The notes under the pieces are model-generated. The model was given only the letters and a program-made list of their open reading frames with translations. It had not been told where the DNA came from and did not search any database. A stretch of DNA of 33,604 bases from an uncultured Lachnospiraceae bacterium (lineage in GTDB: Bacteria; Bacillota; Clostridia; Lachnospirales; Lachnospiraceae), in contig CAJUPF010000034.1 in assembly GCA_910588565.1 (NCBI GenBank), positions 1 to 33,604 on the forward strand, given 5' to 3'. Both the position numbers and the translations under genes were made by a program. Below are positions 15,689 to 24,879 of this stretch, piece by piece; position 1 is the stretch's first letter; each line of letters starts with the position of its first letter.

Positions 15689-16975
15689 ATGAGTGATATC
15701 GCGATTAAAGTAGATAAAGTGAGTAAAATATACCGGCTGTACGCCCGTCAGCGCGACAGGCTGAAGGATGCCTTAAACCTGACAAGGAAGCAGTGCTACC
15801 GGGAACACTTTGCCCTGGATCAACTGGATTTTGAGATAAAAAAAGGAGAAACCGTGGGGATTATCGGAACCAATGGTTCCGGCAAATCCACGATTCTGAA
15901 AATCATTACCGGGGTATTAAATCCCAGCAGCGGAGAAGTAACGGTAGACGGTAGAATTTCAGCATTGTTAGAGCTTGGGGCGGGATTTAATATGGAGTAT
16001 ACCGGGATTGAAAATGTATACTTAAACGGCGCCATGATTGGATTTACCAGAGAAGAGATTGACGAAAGGCTGGAGGAAATTCTGGATTTTGCGGATATTG
16101 GAGATTTTGTCCATCAGCCGGTCAAGACCTACTCTTCCGGTATGTTCGTGCGCCTTGCGTTCGCGGTTGCGATTAATATTGATCCTGAGATTCTGATTGT
16201 GGATGAAGCGCTGTCGGTTGGAGATGTTTTTTTCCAGTCCAAATGCTACCACAAATTTGAAGAATTTAAGAAGATGGGCAAGACAATCCTGTTTGTCAGC
16301 CACGATCTCGGAAGCATTACCAAATACTGCGACCGGGCAATTCTTTTGAATAAAGGAAAGAAATTGTTTGAAGGCACTCCCAAAGAAGCTGTGGATATGT
16401 ATAAACGGGTTCTGGTCAATCAGCTGGACGATGACGAGGAAAGCGGCAAAACAATCTGGGATCACAAAAGCGCATCCGGCAGACATGGAGAAAACGGACA
16501 GGCGCTTTGGCGCAGCACCCTTCCCATTAACCCGCAGGTGCTGGAATATGGCAGCAAAAAAGCAGAAATTATCGATTTTGCATTTCTGGATGAAAAAGGC
16601 AGATACAGTAATGTAATCGAAAAGGGCTCTGAAATGACTGTAAAGATGAAAGTCCGTTTTCATGAGGATATTGCAGAACCGATTTTTGCGTTTTCATTTA
16701 AGAATCTTCTGGGGATTGAACTTTGCGGTACAAATACAATGTTTGAAAAAATAGAGATTACGCCAAAGGCTGCGGGAGATGAGCAGGTGATCTCTTTTGT
16801 ACAGAAGATGGATCTGCAGGGCGGCGAGTATCTGCTTTCCCTCGGATGTACCGGATATCCGCATGGTGAGTTTACTGTGTATCACAGATTATACGATGTC
16901 TGCAACCTTACTGTGGTATCGACCAAAAATACGGTAGGTTATTATGATATGAATACCAGAATTACAGTGGAGTAG
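15689..16975 (+). CDS. ABC exporter ATPase with C-terminal glycan-binding domain (Wzt-like)
   Basis: A 428-residue two-domain protein. Residues 1-245 are a standard ABC ATPase: Walker A GTNGSGKST (60-68), the family-specific LLELGAGFNMEYTG (93-106), signature SSGM (149-152), Walker B ILIVDEAL (168-175) and the H-loop His205. After a charged linker, residues about 286-425 form a beta-rich Wzt_C-type domain. In E. coli O8/O9a and similar systems this domain binds the modified non-reducing end of the finished glycan and licenses export. The next gene encodes a methyltransferase/kinase-like protein that could make such an end cap. ATPases of teichoic acid exporters often have unrelated tails, so the domain call is from pattern and size. 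Confidence 0.9.
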   Translation: MSDIAIKVDKVSKIYRLYARQRDRLKDALNLTRKQCYREHFALDQLDFEIKKGETVGIIGTNGSGKSTILKIITGVLNPSSGEVTVDGRISALLELGAGFNMEYTGIENVYLNGAMIGFTREEIDERLEEILDFADIGDFVHQPVKTYSSGMFVRLAFAVAINIDPEILIVDEALSVGDVFFQSKCYHKFEEFKKMGKTILFVSHDLGSITKYCDRAILLNKGKKLFEGTPKEAVDMYKRVLVNQLDDDEESGKTIWDHKSASGRHGENGQALWRSTLPINPQVLEYGSKKAEIIDFAFLDEKGRYSNVIEKGSEMTVKMKVRFHEDIAEPIFAFSFKNLLGIELCGTNTMFEKIEITPKAAGDEQVISFVQKMDLQGGEYLLSLGCTGYPHGEFTVYHRLYDVCNLTVVSTKNTVGYYDMNTRITVE

Positions 16976-17033
16976 CGGCATAGTGCAGTGAGAATATCAG
17001 AATCGATAGAAACAGGCAGCAGGAGGTGTCAGA

Positions 17034-18971
17034 ATGCAGGATGTTTTTACAGAATCTTATCTGAGAGCAAATATCATCGCATGGCTTCCGATTCAGCAGG
17101 AAGATACCGTATTGTATATTGGGGAAGAAAACGATATGATCGGGACAAAGTTAAAAGAACTGTCAGGGTCTGTTACCGGGATTCCCCCGGAATCTTCCGC
17201 CGACACGTTTAAAGCAGCCCTTTTGCGGGGAAACTGGGAATATATTATCTGTCTGGGGACACTGGCCAAACTGGGCAGAAGAGAATCGGAAGAGCGGCTG
17301 GAAGGAGTGCGGCAGGTTCTGAATATGTTCGCGGGAGCCCTTTCAAAATCCGGTAAACTGATTCTGGCAGTGGAGAATATATTTGGCCTGAAATATTTCG
17401 CAGGCGTAAAAGAAGAAGGCAGCAAAGACTGGTTTGGCGCGGTAGAAAGCAGCCCGCAGTCTGCCGGCTATACGCGGGAAGAACTTTTGCCGCTTTTGCG
17501 GGGCGCGGGTTTGACGGAGTGCAGCTGTTATTATCCGTTTCCGGATTACCGTTTTGCAATGGCGATTTATTCCGATGCGTATCAGCCCAGACTGGGGGAA
17601 CTGATTGATCAGGTTGGAAATTTTGATATGGAACGGCTGATTTTTTTCGATGAGACAAAAGCTGCCGATGTGGTAATTCGGCAGGGCAGATTCCGGGAAT
17701 TTTCCAATTCGTACCTTTTTGCGGCGGGAAAAGCAGGGAGCATACTGGTAAATGAACAGGATGAGCGTATCTCTTATGTCAAATTTTCCAATGACAGGGC
17801 AAAAGAGCATAACATCCGTACCTTTATTACGACAGATGCGGATGGAACAAATCATCTTCTGAAACTGGCGGATACGGCGGACGCGGCAGCGCAGATTTCC
17901 AATATGGAGCAAAACTATCATGCGCTTTCGGATATATTTGAGAATACGAAATTCTCGGCAAACCGCTGTAAGCCCAGAACAGCGGGAGTGGAGTTTGAAT
18001 TTTTAAAGGGCCATACAATGGAAGAAGAACTGGATTTTCTTCTGGAACAGGGAGACACAGAGGGCGCGAAAAATAAGTTATTGGAAGTCCTGTCAGAGAT
18101 CAAAAGCTGCCGCGGGCAGCAGAAGTTTCAGATGACAGAGGAATTTCGCAGCGTTTTCGGGAGTGTGGAGCTTCCGCCAAAGCTGTTGGCGTTTTCCGCG
18201 GCGGATATCGATATGATTCTTCCCAATATTCTGATTCAGGATGATTCGGGCGATTGGACTGTGATTGATTATGAATGGATGTTTCATTTCCCGGTTCCGG
18301 TGAACTATGTCCTGTACCGGGTGATCCACTACTATGCTGAAACAACGGCGACGAGACGCATTCTGGATGCGGCGGCGCTGTATGGGCAGGCTGGTATAAC
18401 AGAGCGGGAGCAGGCTGTATATGGGAAGATGGAGCGGGCATTCCAGTCTTATGTAATAAAATCCCATGTGCCGCTTCGGCAGCTGTACCACGAAGGCAGA
18501 TGTCTTGCATATCATCTGACAAGCCTTTTGTATGCCAAACGTGAGATAGAACAGAGGCATCTGATGCAGGTCTATTTTGACCGGGGAAACGGAACCAGGG
18601 AAGATGACTGTATCAATTACCGCAGCAAATCATTTGACGGGGAATTTCAGCTTGAGATCCCGGTGGATGATAATGTAACGGCAGTTCGGATCGATCCGGC
18701 TGTCTCCGCCTGCACGGTAGAGATCCGCCGCCTGTGTTTTCCTTCCTCGAAGGAAGACGTCATAAAATTTTACGGGCCGGCGCATAAAGTGGGCGGACAG
18801 ATCTATCTGCTTGAGGCGGAAGACCCGTACCTGCTGATTACTGATTTGCCAGAAGGCGAGCGCAGGCTGCTGCTGGATATGCGGGTCGAGACGATAAGCC
18901 TTGCGGCTGCGAAGATGATTGCACCAAAGATTGATCCTAAGTACAGGATTAAAAAAATGCTGAAAAGATAG
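17034..18971 (+). CDS. Methyltransferase plus kinase-like protein (possible WbdD-type glycan terminator)
   Basis: A 645-residue multidomain protein. Residues about 1-235 resemble a class I SAM methyltransferase: a short hydrophobic strand and degenerate glycine loop (VLYIGEENDMIG, 26-37), IICLGTLAKL (71-80), and GKLILAVENIFGLKYFAG (107-124), which is typical of this group. Residues about 245-510 look like an APH/choline-kinase-type fold: candidate ATP-lysine Lys277 (HLLKLAD), a Brenner-like Asp393-x4-Asn398, and Asp412 in VIDYEW as the metal-binding Asp. Residues 530-640 look like a beta-sandwich with VRIDP (551-555). In E. coli WbdD a methyltransferase and kinase together cap the O-antigen, and the neighbouring Wzt reads the cap. 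The loop of the methyltransferase is poor, so that half may be weak or inactive. AGGAGGTG lies 6 bp before the ATG. Confidence 0.65.
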   Translation: MQDVFTESYLRANIIAWLPIQQEDTVLYIGEENDMIGTKLKELSGSVTGIPPESSADTFKAALLRGNWEYIICLGTLAKLGRRESEERLEGVRQVLNMFAGALSKSGKLILAVENIFGLKYFAGVKEEGSKDWFGAVESSPQSAGYTREELLPLLRGAGLTECSCYYPFPDYRFAMAIYSDAYQPRLGELIDQVGNFDMERLIFFDETKAADVVIRQGRFREFSNSYLFAAGKAGSILVNEQDERISYVKFSNDRAKEHNIRTFITTDADGTNHLLKLADTADAAAQISNMEQNYHALSDIFENTKFSANRCKPRTAGVEFEFLKGHTMEEELDFLLEQGDTEGAKNKLLEVLSEIKSCRGQQKFQMTEEFRSVFGSVELPPKLLAFSAADIDMILPNILIQDDSGDWTVIDYEWMFHFPVPVNYVLYRVIHYYAETTATRRILDAAALYGQAGITEREQAVYGKMERAFQSYVIKSHVPLRQLYHEGRCLAYHLTSLLYAKREIEQRHLMQVYFDRGNGTREDDCINYRSKSFDGEFQLEIPVDDNVTAVRIDPAVSACTVEIRRLCFPSSKEDVIKFYGPAHKVGGQIYLLEAEDPYLLITDLPEGERRLLLDMRVETISLAAAKMIAPKIDPKYRIKKMLKR

Positions 18972-18982
18972 AGGGGTTTCTT

Positions 18983-20359
18983 ATGGAAGGAACGTCAAAG
19001 CTGAAAACCAAGCGTATGATTATGTTCTGGGCAAAGCTGTTTGTCGTGCTTGTCCAGACAGGATGTTATGCGTATCTGTGGTTTTATCATTATAAAGATA
19101 TGATGCCGGTGGAGTACTGGAGAAGAGGAAACTGGGCCATTGTGGCGTTATATGCTATGTTTATTATGGTATTTTCCAAATCCTTCGGGGCGCTGAAAGT
19201 CGGATACCTGAAGACATGGGATATTATGTATTCCCAGATGCTGACTATTTTCTGCGTCAACGGCGTAACCTATCTGCAGTTATCCCTGATCAACGGGGAT
19301 TGGAGTTTCCTGGAGAACAGTGCGCCGATGTTTGCGCTCTCGGCGGCGGATTTCTTTATTGTACTGATCTGGGCGGTTTTTATGCGCTGGATTTATGCGA
19401 TTATCTATCCGCCCCATGAAATGCTCCTGATCTATGGGGATATCAGCCCGGATCGCATTATCCGCAAACTGGAAGCCAGAAAAGATAAGTACCATGTCAA
19501 GGATAAAGTGCCTCTCAGTGCAGGAAGAGACGCGATTTTTGAAAAAATACTACAGTATGACGCAATTCTGGTAGGGGATATCCCGGCGCAGGATCGCAAC
19601 CGTTTTATTAAATACTGTTTTGAAAAAAATATCCGCTGTTACAGCATACCAAAAATTTCGGATATTATGATTATCAACGCGGAAAGCATTGATTTATTTG
19701 ACTCGCCGCTGCTGTTATTCCGCAACAACGGCTTGACGTACCGTCAGCTGTTTGTCAAACGGTGTATGGATATTGCAGTCTCTCTGGCAGGAATTGTAAT
19801 AGCTTCTCCGGTTATGCTGGCAATTGCGATTGCAATCAAGCTGTGGGATCGCGGCCCTATATTTTACAGGCAGAAGCGTCAGACCAGGGATGGCCGGGAA
19901 TTTGATATCTTAAAATTCCGCAGTATGATTGTGGATTCTGAAAAAAACGGAGCCAGGCTTGCCAGAACCCACGATGACAGAATCACGCCTGTGGGGCGGA
20001 TTCTCCGCAGATCTCATTTTGATGAACTGCCCCAGTTATTTAATATTCTGAAAGGGGATATGTCTTTTGTAGGCCCAAGGCCGGAGCGGAAAGTCATTAC
20101 AGAAGAATATACCAGGGAGATACCGGAATTTCCATACCGGCTGAAAGTAAAAGCGGGATTGACGGGATACGCCCAGGTATACGGGCAGTATAATACTGTC
20201 CCATATGACAAACTAAAACTGGATTTGACGTATATTACTAAGTATACATTTTGGCTGGATATCAAACTGATTTTTTTAACGGTAAAAATATTGTTTCAGA
20301 AGGAAAAATCCGAGGGTGTGGCGGATACGCAGAAGACAGCTTTGAAAGATTCAAAATAA
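18983..20359 (+). CDS. Polyprenyl-phosphate sugar-1-phosphate transferase (initiating transferase)
   Basis: Starts the glycan by moving a sugar-1-phosphate from a nucleotide sugar to undecaprenyl phosphate. At 458 residues it has four N-terminal helices (about 13-34, 51-68, 84-104, 118-142), a cytosolic Rossmann-like linker (about 145-250), and the C-terminal catalytic domain with its re-entrant helix (261-288). Conserved motifs are FYRQKR (294-299), KFRSM (311-315), the Asp-Glu pair in HFDELPQL (345-352), FVGPRPE (362-368) and AGLTGYAQV (391-399). It has the layout of WbaP/CpsE-type enzymes. The sugar (Gal, Glc or other) cannot be read from the sequence. The gene begins 11 bp after the preceding one. 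Confidence 0.93.
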   Translation: MEGTSKLKTKRMIMFWAKLFVVLVQTGCYAYLWFYHYKDMMPVEYWRRGNWAIVALYAMFIMVFSKSFGALKVGYLKTWDIMYSQMLTIFCVNGVTYLQLSLINGDWSFLENSAPMFALSAADFFIVLIWAVFMRWIYAIIYPPHEMLLIYGDISPDRIIRKLEARKDKYHVKDKVPLSAGRDAIFEKILQYDAILVGDIPAQDRNRFIKYCFEKNIRCYSIPKISDIMIINAESIDLFDSPLLLFRNNGLTYRQLFVKRCMDIAVSLAGIVIASPVMLAIAIAIKLWDRGPIFYRQKRQTRDGREFDILKFRSMIVDSEKNGARLARTHDDRITPVGRILRRSHFDELPQLFNILKGDMSFVGPRPERKVITEEYTREIPEFPYRLKVKAGLTGYAQVYGQYNTVPYDKLKLDLTYITKYTFWLDIKLIFLTVKILFQKEKSEGVADTQKTALKDSK

Positions 20360-20381
20360 TGCAAGAAAGGCAAGGGACAGG

Positions 20382-21197
20382 ATGGAGCCATATTCTGTAT
20401 TAATGTCAGTATATGGGAAAGAGCGGGCAGAATATTTGCGCGAGAGCATTGCGAGTATGCTTTCCCAGACAGTGCTGGCGGATGATTTTGTCATTGTATG
20501 TGATGGGCCGCTGACAGATGAACTCGAACAGGTGCTAAAAGAGGCAGCAGAGAAAAATAAAAGTATGTTTCAGATTATCCGGCTAAAGGAAAATCAGGGG
20601 CTTGGAATTGCTTTAAATCAGGGGATTCGTTTTTGTAGAAATGAGCTGATAGCCAGGATGGATAGTGATGATATCAGTGTAGCGGAGCGGTGTGAGAAGC
20701 AGCTTGCAGTCTTTGCAAGCCAGAACGCAGATATTGTGGGGGGCATTATAGAAGAATTTGCTGATACGGTTTTGAATCCGACAGCAATGCGTAAAGTGCC
20801 CCAGACAGATAAAGAAATTAAAGTATTTGCAAAACGCAGGAATCCATTTAATCATCCCTCTGTGATGTTTCGCAAATCTGCAGTGGAACGCGCAGGAAAT
20901 TATGAGGACTGTAAAGGCTTTGAAGATTATTATCTTTGGACAAAAATGCTGAAACAGGGGATGGTGGGTTATAATATTCAGGAGACATTGGTGTATATGC
21001 GTACCAGCGCGGGGATGTATAAGCGGAGAGGCAGTTTTTCCTATGCTGTGTATGCCATAAGGGCACGCTGGAAAATTTACAAGCTTGGGTATTCCAGATT
21101 TTCTGACTTTTTCATTTCCAGCGGAGGGCAGCTGGTTATGTCTCTGGCGCCTTTAAAACTGCGGGGGTGTTTTTATAGAAAACTGCTGCGGAAATAA
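20382..21197 (+). CDS. Family 2 glycosyltransferase
   Basis: A 271-residue GT-A protein: YSVLMSVYGKERAEYLRES at the N terminus, FVIVCDGPLTDELEQ, then LIARMDSDDIS with the DxD-type metal site, and NPFNHPSVMFRKSAVERAGNY, a stretch common in GT2 enzymes of capsule loci (AmsE-like group). The C terminus has a mildly hydrophobic, basic helix (about 245-271) that may sit on the membrane. From here to 27460 the genes lie close together and the base composition becomes somewhat more AT-rich. Confidence 0.85.
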   Translation: MEPYSVLMSVYGKERAEYLRESIASMLSQTVLADDFVIVCDGPLTDELEQVLKEAAEKNKSMFQIIRLKENQGLGIALNQGIRFCRNELIARMDSDDISVAERCEKQLAVFASQNADIVGGIIEEFADTVLNPTAMRKVPQTDKEIKVFAKRRNPFNHPSVMFRKSAVERAGNYEDCKGFEDYYLWTKMLKQGMVGYNIQETLVYMRTSAGMYKRRGSFSYAVYAIRARWKIYKLGYSRFSDFFISSGGQLVMSLAPLKLRGCFYRKLLRK

Positions 21198-21262
21198 GCT
21201 GGTGTACTGGTCTGGATAGAGTATAATAAAAAGACGCTGGACTGTCAGTGGAGAGGTTTGGA

Positions 21263-22063
21263 ATGAAAGAATTAGAAGGATTACAGCATAAGCTAATAGA
21301 GATGTTGCTTGCGTTCCGGACATTTACAGAGGAACATGGACTTACTTTTTTTCTGGTAGGGGGGAGCGCATTGGGCGCTTACCGCCATCATGGATTTATT
21401 CCATGGGATGATGATGTGGATATTGCTATGATGCGCCAGGATTTTGAAAAGATGGAAGCGCTTATGGAGCGCTGTGGAAACAGGATTGGGGAGTTTGTAT
21501 ATTCGCCGGTGGAATCTCATTTGATTCCAGATGCGCCGATTGGCTATTTGTATGATACTACACATGCAAAAAAAGGGTATCAGAATACCGCCAAAATTGA
21601 TATCCATCCGATTGACGGAGTTCCTGAGAAGAAAATATTAAGAAAAATCCAGAAAATTTCGTCGCTTGTATATTATCTTTCCGAATATCGTCTGCCGGTG
21701 AAAAATAAAGGAAAAAAAATCCGGGCGATTTCAAAAGTTATATTGAAGGTAACGCCAGACGTATTGTTTCGGCTGTATATGAAGCTTACAAAAAAAATTA
21801 TGACGGCATGGAGCGGGCAGAACAAAAAGGAAATATGCAGCCTGTTTGGCGTGGCGGGATATGAACGGGAGGTTATGCCTCTCAGTTATCTGATGCCGTT
21901 AAAGGAGAGCGCGTTTTCAGGGGAAGTTTTTCTGGTTCCTGGAGACACGCATCGGTATCTGAGTCATCTTTATGGAGATTATGAGAAATTGCCGCCGGCG
22001 GATGAGCGGTTTCCAAGACATGCGATCTATCTGATGTATCAGGATAAGGAGGAGGCATTTTGA
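21263..22063 (+). CDS. LicD family phosphotransferase
   Basis: A 266-residue protein with the LicD/fukutin nucleotidyltransferase fold: FFLVGGSALGAYRHHGFIPW (29-48) followed by the metal-binding WDDDVDIAM (48-56). LicD proteins add phospho-substituents such as phosphocholine to teichoic acids or capsules, usually from a CDP-activated donor. No choline uptake or licA/licC gene is in this window, so the donor could instead be the CDP-polyol made by genes at 26664-28543. The ATG at 21263 is chosen over the in-frame GTG at 21248, because GGAGAGG lies between them at ribosome-site distance from the ATG. The stop overlaps the next start by 4 bp. Confidence 0.88.
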   Translation: MKELEGLQHKLIEMLLAFRTFTEEHGLTFFLVGGSALGAYRHHGFIPWDDDVDIAMMRQDFEKMEALMERCGNRIGEFVYSPVESHLIPDAPIGYLYDTTHAKKGYQNTAKIDIHPIDGVPEKKILRKIQKISSLVYYLSEYRLPVKNKGKKIRAISKVILKVTPDVLFRLYMKLTKKIMTAWSGQNKKEICSLFGVAGYEREVMPLSYLMPLKESAFSGEVFLVPGDTHRYLSHLYGDYEKLPPADERFPRHAIYLMYQDKEEAF

Positions 22064-23325
22064 ACGCCTGTATCAAAAAAATCCGAAGCCTTGCAAAGAA
22101 AATCATTGCTTATACGATGGAAGGCGAAGAAAAAGTATACCGATTGAGGCATACGCCTTTTCGGGTAAAGATACACTTTACCCGGCATTTTCACAGGGAA
22201 TTAGAGCAGCTTCCTATACAGTATAACAAGGTTGTTTTTGACAATTATATGGGAAAAGGATATGGCTGCAACGGCAAATATGTAACGGAATCCCTTCTTG
22301 CAGCGGATTCTGATCTTGATATTGTCTGGACTGTGCAGGAACCTCAGAAACAAAGAGTACAGTTCCCAAAACAGGTGCGTCTTGTGCGCTATGGATCTGA
22401 GGAGGCAATGCGTGAATATGCTACAGCGGGCATATGGTGTGGGAATTACCAGATGGTACATTATCTGAATAAAGGGCTGCTGAAGAAAAAGGAGCAGGTG
22501 TATATTCAAATGTGGCATGGTTCATTTGGTATCAAGAAAATAGAAAATGACTGCAAGAATCTGACAAGTGACACGAATTGGACAATTCTTGCAAAAAGAA
22601 ATGCAGCCTATACAGATTATTGGATTTCTAACAGCAGTTTTGAGACGGAAATTTACCGTAGGGCATTTTGGAATGCAGATCCCATACTTGAGTATGGACA
22701 TCCCAGGAATGATATTTTTTTTGGCGGACGAGGAAAAGAAGCCAGGAGATCCGTGGAACAATATCTTGGCAGGAGCAATTATAAACTGCTTTTGTATGTT
22801 CCGACGTTTCGTGATGATTTTCAGGAATGGGAGGAGAAACTGAATTATGGATTGCTGAAACAGAGCCTGGAGCAGAGGTTTTCAGGTGAATGGCTGATTC
22901 TGGTGCGTCAACATCCGCGAATGAAAGGGTCTGCAGTTTCCATCCAGTCAGAAGAAGAATATTGCGCGGATGTTACAGGGTATTCCGATATACAGGAACT
23001 GCTTGCAGCGGCAGACGCTGTAGTTACAGATTATTCGAGCGCCGTGTTTGATTACATTCTTACTGGCAGGCCGGCGTTTATTTATGCGCCGGATTACAGG
23101 GCATACCGTCAGATGCGTGGGCTTTATTATTCGCTGGAAGAGACACCTTTTCCAATTGCTGAGAATAACCGTCAGATGGCGGAACAGATAGCGGTATTTG
23201 ATGAAGTGCAGTACAGGGAAAAGGCCAGAAAATTTTTGGAAGAGAAAGGCTCTGCAGAGGACGGAGAAGCATCTAGGCGTGTAGCCAGTTTAATACTGAA
23301 ATGCACAGGGAAGAACAGAAAGTAA
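22060..23325 (+). CDS. CDP-polyol (glycerol/ribitol-type) phosphotransferase, short form
   Basis: A 421-residue TagB/TagF-type GT-B enzyme that transfers polyol phosphate from a CDP donor to a lipid-linked glycan. Motifs: WHGSFGIKK (152-160), a histidine loop at the active centre; YGHPRND (212-218); LYVPTFRDD (245-253); RQHPRM (283-288) and VTDYSSAVFDY (322-332). The TTG start overlaps the licD stop (TTGA) and is preceded by AAGGAGGAGG, so the pair is translationally coupled. The short N terminus (about 50 residues before the first domain) suggests a primase-like role, adding the first unit, compared with the longer copy at 24880. The polyol cannot be read from the sequence. Confidence 0.88.
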   Translation: MNACIKKIRSLAKKIIAYTMEGEEKVYRLRHTPFRVKIHFTRHFHRELEQLPIQYNKVVFDNYMGKGYGCNGKYVTESLLAADSDLDIVWTVQEPQKQRVQFPKQVRLVRYGSEEAMREYATAGIWCGNYQMVHYLNKGLLKKKEQVYIQMWHGSFGIKKIENDCKNLTSDTNWTILAKRNAAYTDYWISNSSFETEIYRRAFWNADPILEYGHPRNDIFFGGRGKEARRSVEQYLGRSNYKLLLYVPTFRDDFQEWEEKLNYGLLKQSLEQRFSGEWLILVRQHPRMKGSAVSIQSEEEYCADVTGYSDIQELLAAADAVVTDYSSAVFDYILTGRPAFIYAPDYRAYRQMRGLYYSLEETPFPIAENNRQMAEQIAVFDEVQYREKARKFLEEKGSAEDGEASRRVASLILKCTGKNRK

Positions 23326-23337
23326 GGGTAGATTGAT

Positions 23338-24111
23338 ATGAAACATTTAAAAGCATTTTGGAAACGTAAAGGTTTATTGTGGGAACTGGTAAAAAAAGGG
23401 ATTAAATTAAAATACCGCAGATCTTATTTGGGGATAATCTGGTCATTTCTGGAACCTCTGATGACGACGATTGTACTTACGGTTGTATTTGGAACCTTGC
23501 TTGGAAAAGGCGGACGGGATTTTCCATTGTATGTGCTGTGTGGAAGGCTTTTGTATTCTTTCTATTCTTCTTCCACTAAATCGGCAGCCAAGTCAATCCG
23601 TACAAACGCGTCTATGATTAAAAAAGTTTATGTGCCGAAATATCTGTATCCATTGTCGAGCATTTTATATAATTATGTGATAACCGGGATTTCGCTGCTG
23701 GTGCTGATACCGCTGTGCATCTATTGCAGGCAGTATCCCTCCCTGCACATGCTGTATGCATTTATACCATTTGCGCTGTTGTTTATACTTACTTATGGGA
23801 GTGGCATGATACTGGCGACGGTAGCAGTATTTTTTCGGGATATGGAATACCTCTGGGATGTTCTGCTGATGATTATTATGTATACCAGCGCGATTTTCTA
23901 TACACCGGAAAAGCTGCTCAAAAGTGGTTATGGCTGGATTTTGAAATATAATCCCATGTATTGTATTATTATGAATTTCAGGTGTGCGATGATGGGTGAG
24001 CCGCTGAATTTGCAATATCTTCTGACAGCAGCAATGTATGGGGTGGTTCTATCCGTGATTGGAACTTATATTTTCTACAAGAAACAGGATCAGTTTATTT
24101 TGGCAATTTAG
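23338..24111 (+). CDS. ABC-2 polymer exporter permease (TagG/Wzm-like), second exporter
   Basis: A 257-residue protein with about six helices. The N-terminal cytoplasmic part has IKLKYRRSYLGIIWSFLEPL, the family hallmark. It is distinct from the permease at 14832: shorter and with different loop sequences, so not a recent duplicate. Its partner ATPase begins 9 bp after its stop. The neighbours on both sides are CDP-polyol phosphotransferases, so the cargo is probably a teichoic-acid-like polymer. Confidence 0.9.
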   Translation: MKHLKAFWKRKGLLWELVKKGIKLKYRRSYLGIIWSFLEPLMTTIVLTVVFGTLLGKGGRDFPLYVLCGRLLYSFYSSSTKSAAKSIRTNASMIKKVYVPKYLYPLSSILYNYVITGISLLVLIPLCIYCRQYPSLHMLYAFIPFALLFILTYGSGMILATVAVFFRDMEYLWDVLLMIIMYTSAIFYTPEKLLKSGYGWILKYNPMYCIIMNFRCAMMGEPLNLQYLLTAAMYGVVLSVIGTYIFYKKQDQFILAI

Positions 24112-24120
24112 AGGTGTATT

Positions 24121-24876
24121 ATGGGAAAAGAAGCATTAATAGTAGATCATATCGGGATGAAATTTAACCTAAGTGAAGAAAAAGTAGATGATTTCAAAGA
24201 ATATATCATCCGTCTGTTCAGACGGGATATGAGACGTAATGAATTCTGGGCGCTTAAGGATGTAAGTTTTAAACTTGAAAAAGGAGACAGGCTGGGGATT
24301 CTTGGATTTAATGGTGCAGGGAAGAGCACACTTTTAAAGGTAATTGCAGGAGTCTTTAAGCCAACGGAGGGAAAAATCATCCGAAGAGGCAACGTGGTTC
24401 CGCTTCTGGAACTGGGAGCTGGCTTTGACAAACAGTATACAGGGCGTGAGAATATTTTTCTGTATGGGGCAATGCTCGGATACAGTAAAGATTATCTGCA
24501 GGACAGATATGATCAGATTGTGAAATTTTCAGGGTTAAAGAAGTTTATCAATGTACCAGTAAAGAATTATTCTTCCGGTATGCGGTCAAGGCTGGGCTTT
24601 TCGATTGCGACGATTGCGAATCCGGAGATTCTGATCTTGGATGAAGTGCTTTCTGTGGGAGACACAAAGTTCCGGCGGAAAAGCGAGAAGAAGATTATGC
24701 GTATGATGGATGGGGGGACGACAGTTTTGTTTGTTTCCCATTCGTTGGAGCAGGTGAAACGGATTTGTAATAAGGCGATGATATTGGAGGGGGGAAAAGT
24801 AGCGGCATTCGGGAAGATTGATGAAATAGCGGATTTGTATACCCAGATGCTGGATTCAACAGAGGAGGAATATTAA
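24121..24876 (+). CDS. ABC exporter ATPase (TagH/Wzt-like, short form), second exporter
   Basis: A 251-residue ATPase: Walker A GFNGAGKST (62-70), LLELGAGFDKQYTGREN (95-111), SSGM (151-154), and Walker B ILILDEVLSVGD (170-181). It ends soon after the ATPase fold and has no C-terminal glycan-binding domain, unlike the ATPase at 15689. Export by this pair should therefore not depend on recognition of a capped end through that domain. The gene is tightly linked to the permease and is followed 3 bp later by the long CDP-polyol phosphotransferase. Confidence 0.93.
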   Translation: MGKEALIVDHIGMKFNLSEEKVDDFKEYIIRLFRRDMRRNEFWALKDVSFKLEKGDRLGILGFNGAGKSTLLKVIAGVFKPTEGKIIRRGNVVPLLELGAGFDKQYTGRENIFLYGAMLGYSKDYLQDRYDQIVKFSGLKKFINVPVKNYSSGMRSRLGFSIATIANPEILILDEVLSVGDTKFRRKSEKKIMRMMDGGTTVLFVSHSLEQVKRICNKAMILEGGKVAAFGKIDEIADLYTQMLDSTEEEY

Positions 24877-24879
24877 ACG

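Noticed and set aside
16022..16663. Antisense open frame of 213 codons opposite the Wzt-like ATPase
   Set aside because: It is a shadow of the ATPase frame, with no ribosome site or domain.
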